A stretch of DNA of 7,810 nt, taken from an uncultured Oscillospiraceae bacterium (lineage in GTDB: Bacteria > Bacillota > Clostridia > Oscillospirales > Oscillospiraceae). Position 1 is the first letter of the stretch, and each line of letters starts with the position of its first letter. The notes beneath the pieces were generated by a model. That model was not told the origin of the DNA and searched no databases. It was given only the letters and a program-made list of their open reading frames with translations. The stretch is taken from positions 1 to 7,810 of the forward strand of contig CAKTUT010000079.1 in the NCBI GenBank assembly GCA_934621665.1, given 5' to 3'. Positions 6,120-7,810 of this stretch are shown here, piece after piece. A program made the position numbers and the translations under genes.

Positions 6120-7523
6120 CTACACCTTTACCGGCGGTGCATCCAGCTCTCGATACGTCTTGATGATCAAAATCACCGAGATCATAAACGTCAGAATATC
6201 CGACACCGGCATGGAATAGAGTACGCCGTCAAGCCCAAACCAGAGCGGCAGCAAAAGCGCAAAGCCCACGCCAAACACCACCTCGCGCAGCATGGAAAGC
6301 ATTGTCGATTCCGCCGCCTTGCCTACGGCCTGCAGGAAAATAAAGCACGCCTTGTTGACGCACGCCGGAATCATCATACAAAGATAAACCCGGAATGCGC
6401 GGATGGCAAAGTCAGTATAGAATGTGCTCTCATTTGCCGCGCCAAAGATTGCGATCAGCTGACGCGGGAACGCCTCCACCAGCAGCAGAGCCACTGCGCC
6501 AACCGCCGCCTCGGCAATCAGAAGCCTTGTAAACAGCGCTCGCACGCGCTGTTTTTGCTCCGCACCCATGTTATAACCCACAATTGGGATGCAGCCCGCC
6601 GCCATACCGACAACAACAGAGATGACAATCTGGAAAAATTTCATGACAATGCCAACAACCGCCATGGGAATCTGGGCATACTGCGTCTTGGAAAACACCG
6701 GGTCAAGCGCACCGTATTTGCGCAGCATGTTGTTGATGGCCGCCATGGCCGCGACCAAACTGATCTGCGAAAGAAAGCTCGTCATACCAAGCGACAGCAT
6801 CTGTCCGCAAAGCGCGCCCTGTATCGCCCAGCCGTTCTTTTGCGGGCGGACAATCTTCATATGCAGCAGATACCACACAGCAAGTGCCGCCGTCAGAATC
6901 TGTCCCAGCACCGTGGCAACCGCCGCGCCCATCATGCCCCAGCGGAACACAAAGATAAATACCGGATCAAGGACGATATTCACCGCCGCACCGGCCAGCG
7001 TGGACGCCATGGCAAATCTGGGGCTTCCATCGGCGCGGATGATGGGATTCATCGCCTGACCAAACATATAGAACGGCACGCCAAGGGCAATGTAGAAAAA
7101 ATACTCCCGCGCGTAGCGGAACGTCTCCTCATTGACCGTTCCGCCAAACATCGTAATAATTGGGTTCATTAGCGCCAGATATCCCGCCGTCAGAATCACG
7201 CTGCTGACAATCGCCATCAGCACCGCGTTCGCAACACCGCGCTTTGCTGTGTCCACATCATTTTTTCCAAGGCTGATGCTAACAAACGCACAGCATCCGT
7301 CGCCAATCAGCACCGCCACCGCCAGCGCTACAACCGTCAGCGGAAAAACAACGGTATTCGCCGCGTTGCCGAACGATCCAAGATAGCTGGCATTCGCGAT
7401 AAAAATCTGATCGACGATATTATAGAGCGCGCCGACCAGAAGCGAGATGATGCACGGGATAGCATACTGCTTCATCAGCCGCCCAACCGGCTGCGTCCCC
7501 AAAAACTGATTTGACTGTTCCAA
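6120..7523 (-). CDS. MATE-family efflux transporter, MepA-like
   Basis: This is a second membrane antiporter of the MATE family, 467 residues from the chosen start, resembling the MepA-like group of Firmicutes that exports cationic drugs and dyes. The N terminus LGTQPVGRLMKQYAIP (8-23), then GALYNIVDQIFIA (31-43), SISLGKNDVDTAKRG (83-97), MNPIIRADGSPRFAMAS (159-175), NIVLDPVFIFVFRWGMMGA (182-200) and PIVGYNMGAEQKQRV (313-327) are characteristic. The start is taken as TTG at 7523-7521 because AAAGGTGA lies 5 nt before it and homologues begin close to this point. GTG at 7532 would add three residues but sits inside that ribosome site. The open frame continues upstream to 7676 through a terminator hairpin and is unlikely to be translated there. 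The stop (6120-6122) is 8 nt before the next gene's promoter. Its leader contains a terminator, suggesting attenuation. Substrate is unknown. Confidence 0.93.
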   Translation of the reverse strand: MEQSNQFLGTQPVGRLMKQYAIPCIISLLVGALYNIVDQIFIANASYLGSFGNAANTVVFPLTVVALAVAVLIGDGCCAFVSISLGKNDVDTAKRGVANAVLMAIVSSVILTAGYLALMNPIITMFGGTVNEETFRYAREYFFYIALGVPFYMFGQAMNPIIRADGSPRFAMASTLAGAAVNIVLDPVFIFVFRWGMMGAAVATVLGQILTAALAVWYLLHMKIVRPQKNGWAIQGALCGQMLSLGMTSFLSQISLVAAMAAINNMLRKYGALDPVFSKTQYAQIPMAVVGIVMKFFQIVISVVVGMAAGCIPIVGYNMGAEQKQRVRALFTRLLIAEAAVGAVALLLVEAFPRQLIAIFGAANESTFYTDFAIRAFRVYLCMMIPACVNKACFIFLQAVGKAAESTMLSMLREVVFGVGFALLLPLWFGLDGVLYSMPVSDILTFMISVILIIKTYRELDAPPVKV

Positions 7524-7549
7524 ATTCTTCACCTTTCCTTTTTGCGCAC

Positions 7550-7586
7550 AAAAAATGCGTAAGTCCGGAAATCCGGACTTACGCAT
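7550..7586 (-). terminator. Intrinsic terminator in MATE leader, candidate attenuator
   Basis: On the minus strand a perfect 15-bp stem (7586-7572 with 7569-7555, two-base central loop) is immediately followed by six Ts (7555-7550, the first shared with the stem end). This is an intrinsic terminator by structure and acts only in the minus direction, since the plus-strand side has no T tract. It ends about 26 nt before the TTG start of the MepA-like gene and lies downstream of a candidate promoter at 7719-7690, so it would stop transcripts before the gene is reached. The T tract can also pair with AAAAA at 7543-7539 next to the ribosome site (TTTTTG-TGCG-CAAAAA). Confidence 0.85.
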
Positions 7587-7593
7587 AAATGCC
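7573..7593 (-). repeat. Imperfect direct repeat, copy 2 (terminator left arm)
   Basis: These 21 bases match 7654-7674 at 18 positions, offset by 81 bp. Copy 2 contains the left arm of the terminator stem. A shorter related core, ACGCAAAAACGC, appears at 7630-7641 between them. Confidence 0.45.
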
Positions 7594-7653
7594 GCTCGAT
7601 TTGCTGATACCGCGTATGCTCTTTTCGCCACGCAAAAACGCGCGGCCCTGCAA

Positions 7654-7674
7654 CTGGATTTACGCAAAAATGCC
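7654..7674 (-). repeat. Imperfect direct repeat, copy 1 in MATE leader
   Basis: This is the upstream copy of the repeat at 7573-7593, with three mismatches in 21. In the minus-strand transcript it could pair with the right arm of the terminator stem at about 11 of 14 positions, so it is a possible but weaker competitor for that arm. Whether it serves as an antiterminator is inference. Confidence 0.4.
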
Positions 7675-7689
7675 ACACGCTGTAATGTA

Positions 7690-7719
7690 ATTCTATCATA
7701 CCGCCGGGCAATTTTGCAA
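7690..7719 (-). promoter_or_regulatory. Candidate promoter of the MepA-like MATE gene
   Basis: On the minus strand, TTGCAA (7719-7714) and TAGAAT (7695-7690) are 18 bp apart, inside the only AT-rich patch between 7524 and the window end. The start would be near 7683, giving a leader of about 160 nt that includes both repeat copies and the terminator hairpin. An overlapping TATGAT (7700-7695) is an alternative -10 with worse spacing. Beyond it, 7720-7810 shows no gene or signal I can support. Confidence 0.5.
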
Positions 7720-7810
7720 AGGTATTTTTGTACAAAAGCAGCATTTCTCTTTTGCTCAGTCTGCGCTGTTTGAACACTGTGCTCACGCCGATCTCACACC
7801 GAACATACAC

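Noticed and set aside
7524..7676. N-terminal extension of the MepA-like MATE gene by 51 residues
   Set aside because: The extension is Arg/Ala-rich, encodes the terminator hairpin, begins at a GTG without a ribosome site and is not like a MATE N terminus.
7733..7754. CAAAAG/CTTTTG inverted repeat
   Set aside because: A 6-bp stem of mostly A-T pairs with a long loop and no following T tract; it is within chance expectation.
7529..7810. Open minus-strand frame running to the window edge (93 codons)
   Set aside because: It crosses the candidate promoter and the terminator hairpin, has no ribosome site and shows no family motif; long open frames occur by chance in GC-rich DNA.

Overview
The window looks like chromosomal DNA from a Gram-positive anaerobe of the Clostridia, possibly a gut Oscillospiraceae or Ruminococcaceae relative. 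The coding DNA is GC-rich, while the gaps between genes are AT-rich. Promoters fit the sigma-A type, Shine-Dalgarno sites are strong, terminators are intrinsic hairpins with T tracts, and the protein families present are common in Firmicutes. The taxonomic placement is inference; there is no rRNA or other marker gene.

Layout, left to right. (1) At 30-60 there is an inverted repeat, and at 70-257 (minus) a very short lipoprotein gene whose signal peptide and tail lie in different frames. (2) At 390-1869 there is a self-contained plus-strand unit: a near-consensus promoter, one sodium-coupled NSS/SLC6-type transporter gene and a strong terminator. (3) At 1879-4715 there is a promoter, a leader of about 85 nt that can fold, and three tightly overlapping genes, larE, larB and larC, ending in a bidirectional terminator. 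(4) At 4714-7719, on the minus strand and convergent with lar, there are two MATE-family efflux genes. Each has its own promoter, and the upstream one (6120-7523) has an intrinsic terminator inside its 5' leader.

The clearest biology is the lar operon. LarB, LarE and LarC together build the nickel-pincer nucleotide (NPN) cofactor from nicotinic acid adenine dinucleotide. LarB carboxylates and hydrolyses it, LarE converts the two carboxylates to thiocarboxylates, and LarC inserts nickel using CTP. The only known users of NPN are LarA-type racemases and epimerases, and no larA is present here, so the enzyme served must be encoded elsewhere. LarE has three cysteines in a pattern that suggests the iron-sulfur, catalytic sulfur-transfer version rather than the single-cysteine sacrificial version of Lactiplantibacillus plantarum.

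I found no CRISPR array, insertion sequence, tRNA, rRNA or phage gene. The most unusual signals are regulatory or degenerate: the terminator in the MATE leader, the foldable larE leader, and the frame-split lipoprotein. I see no wholly new multi-gene system.
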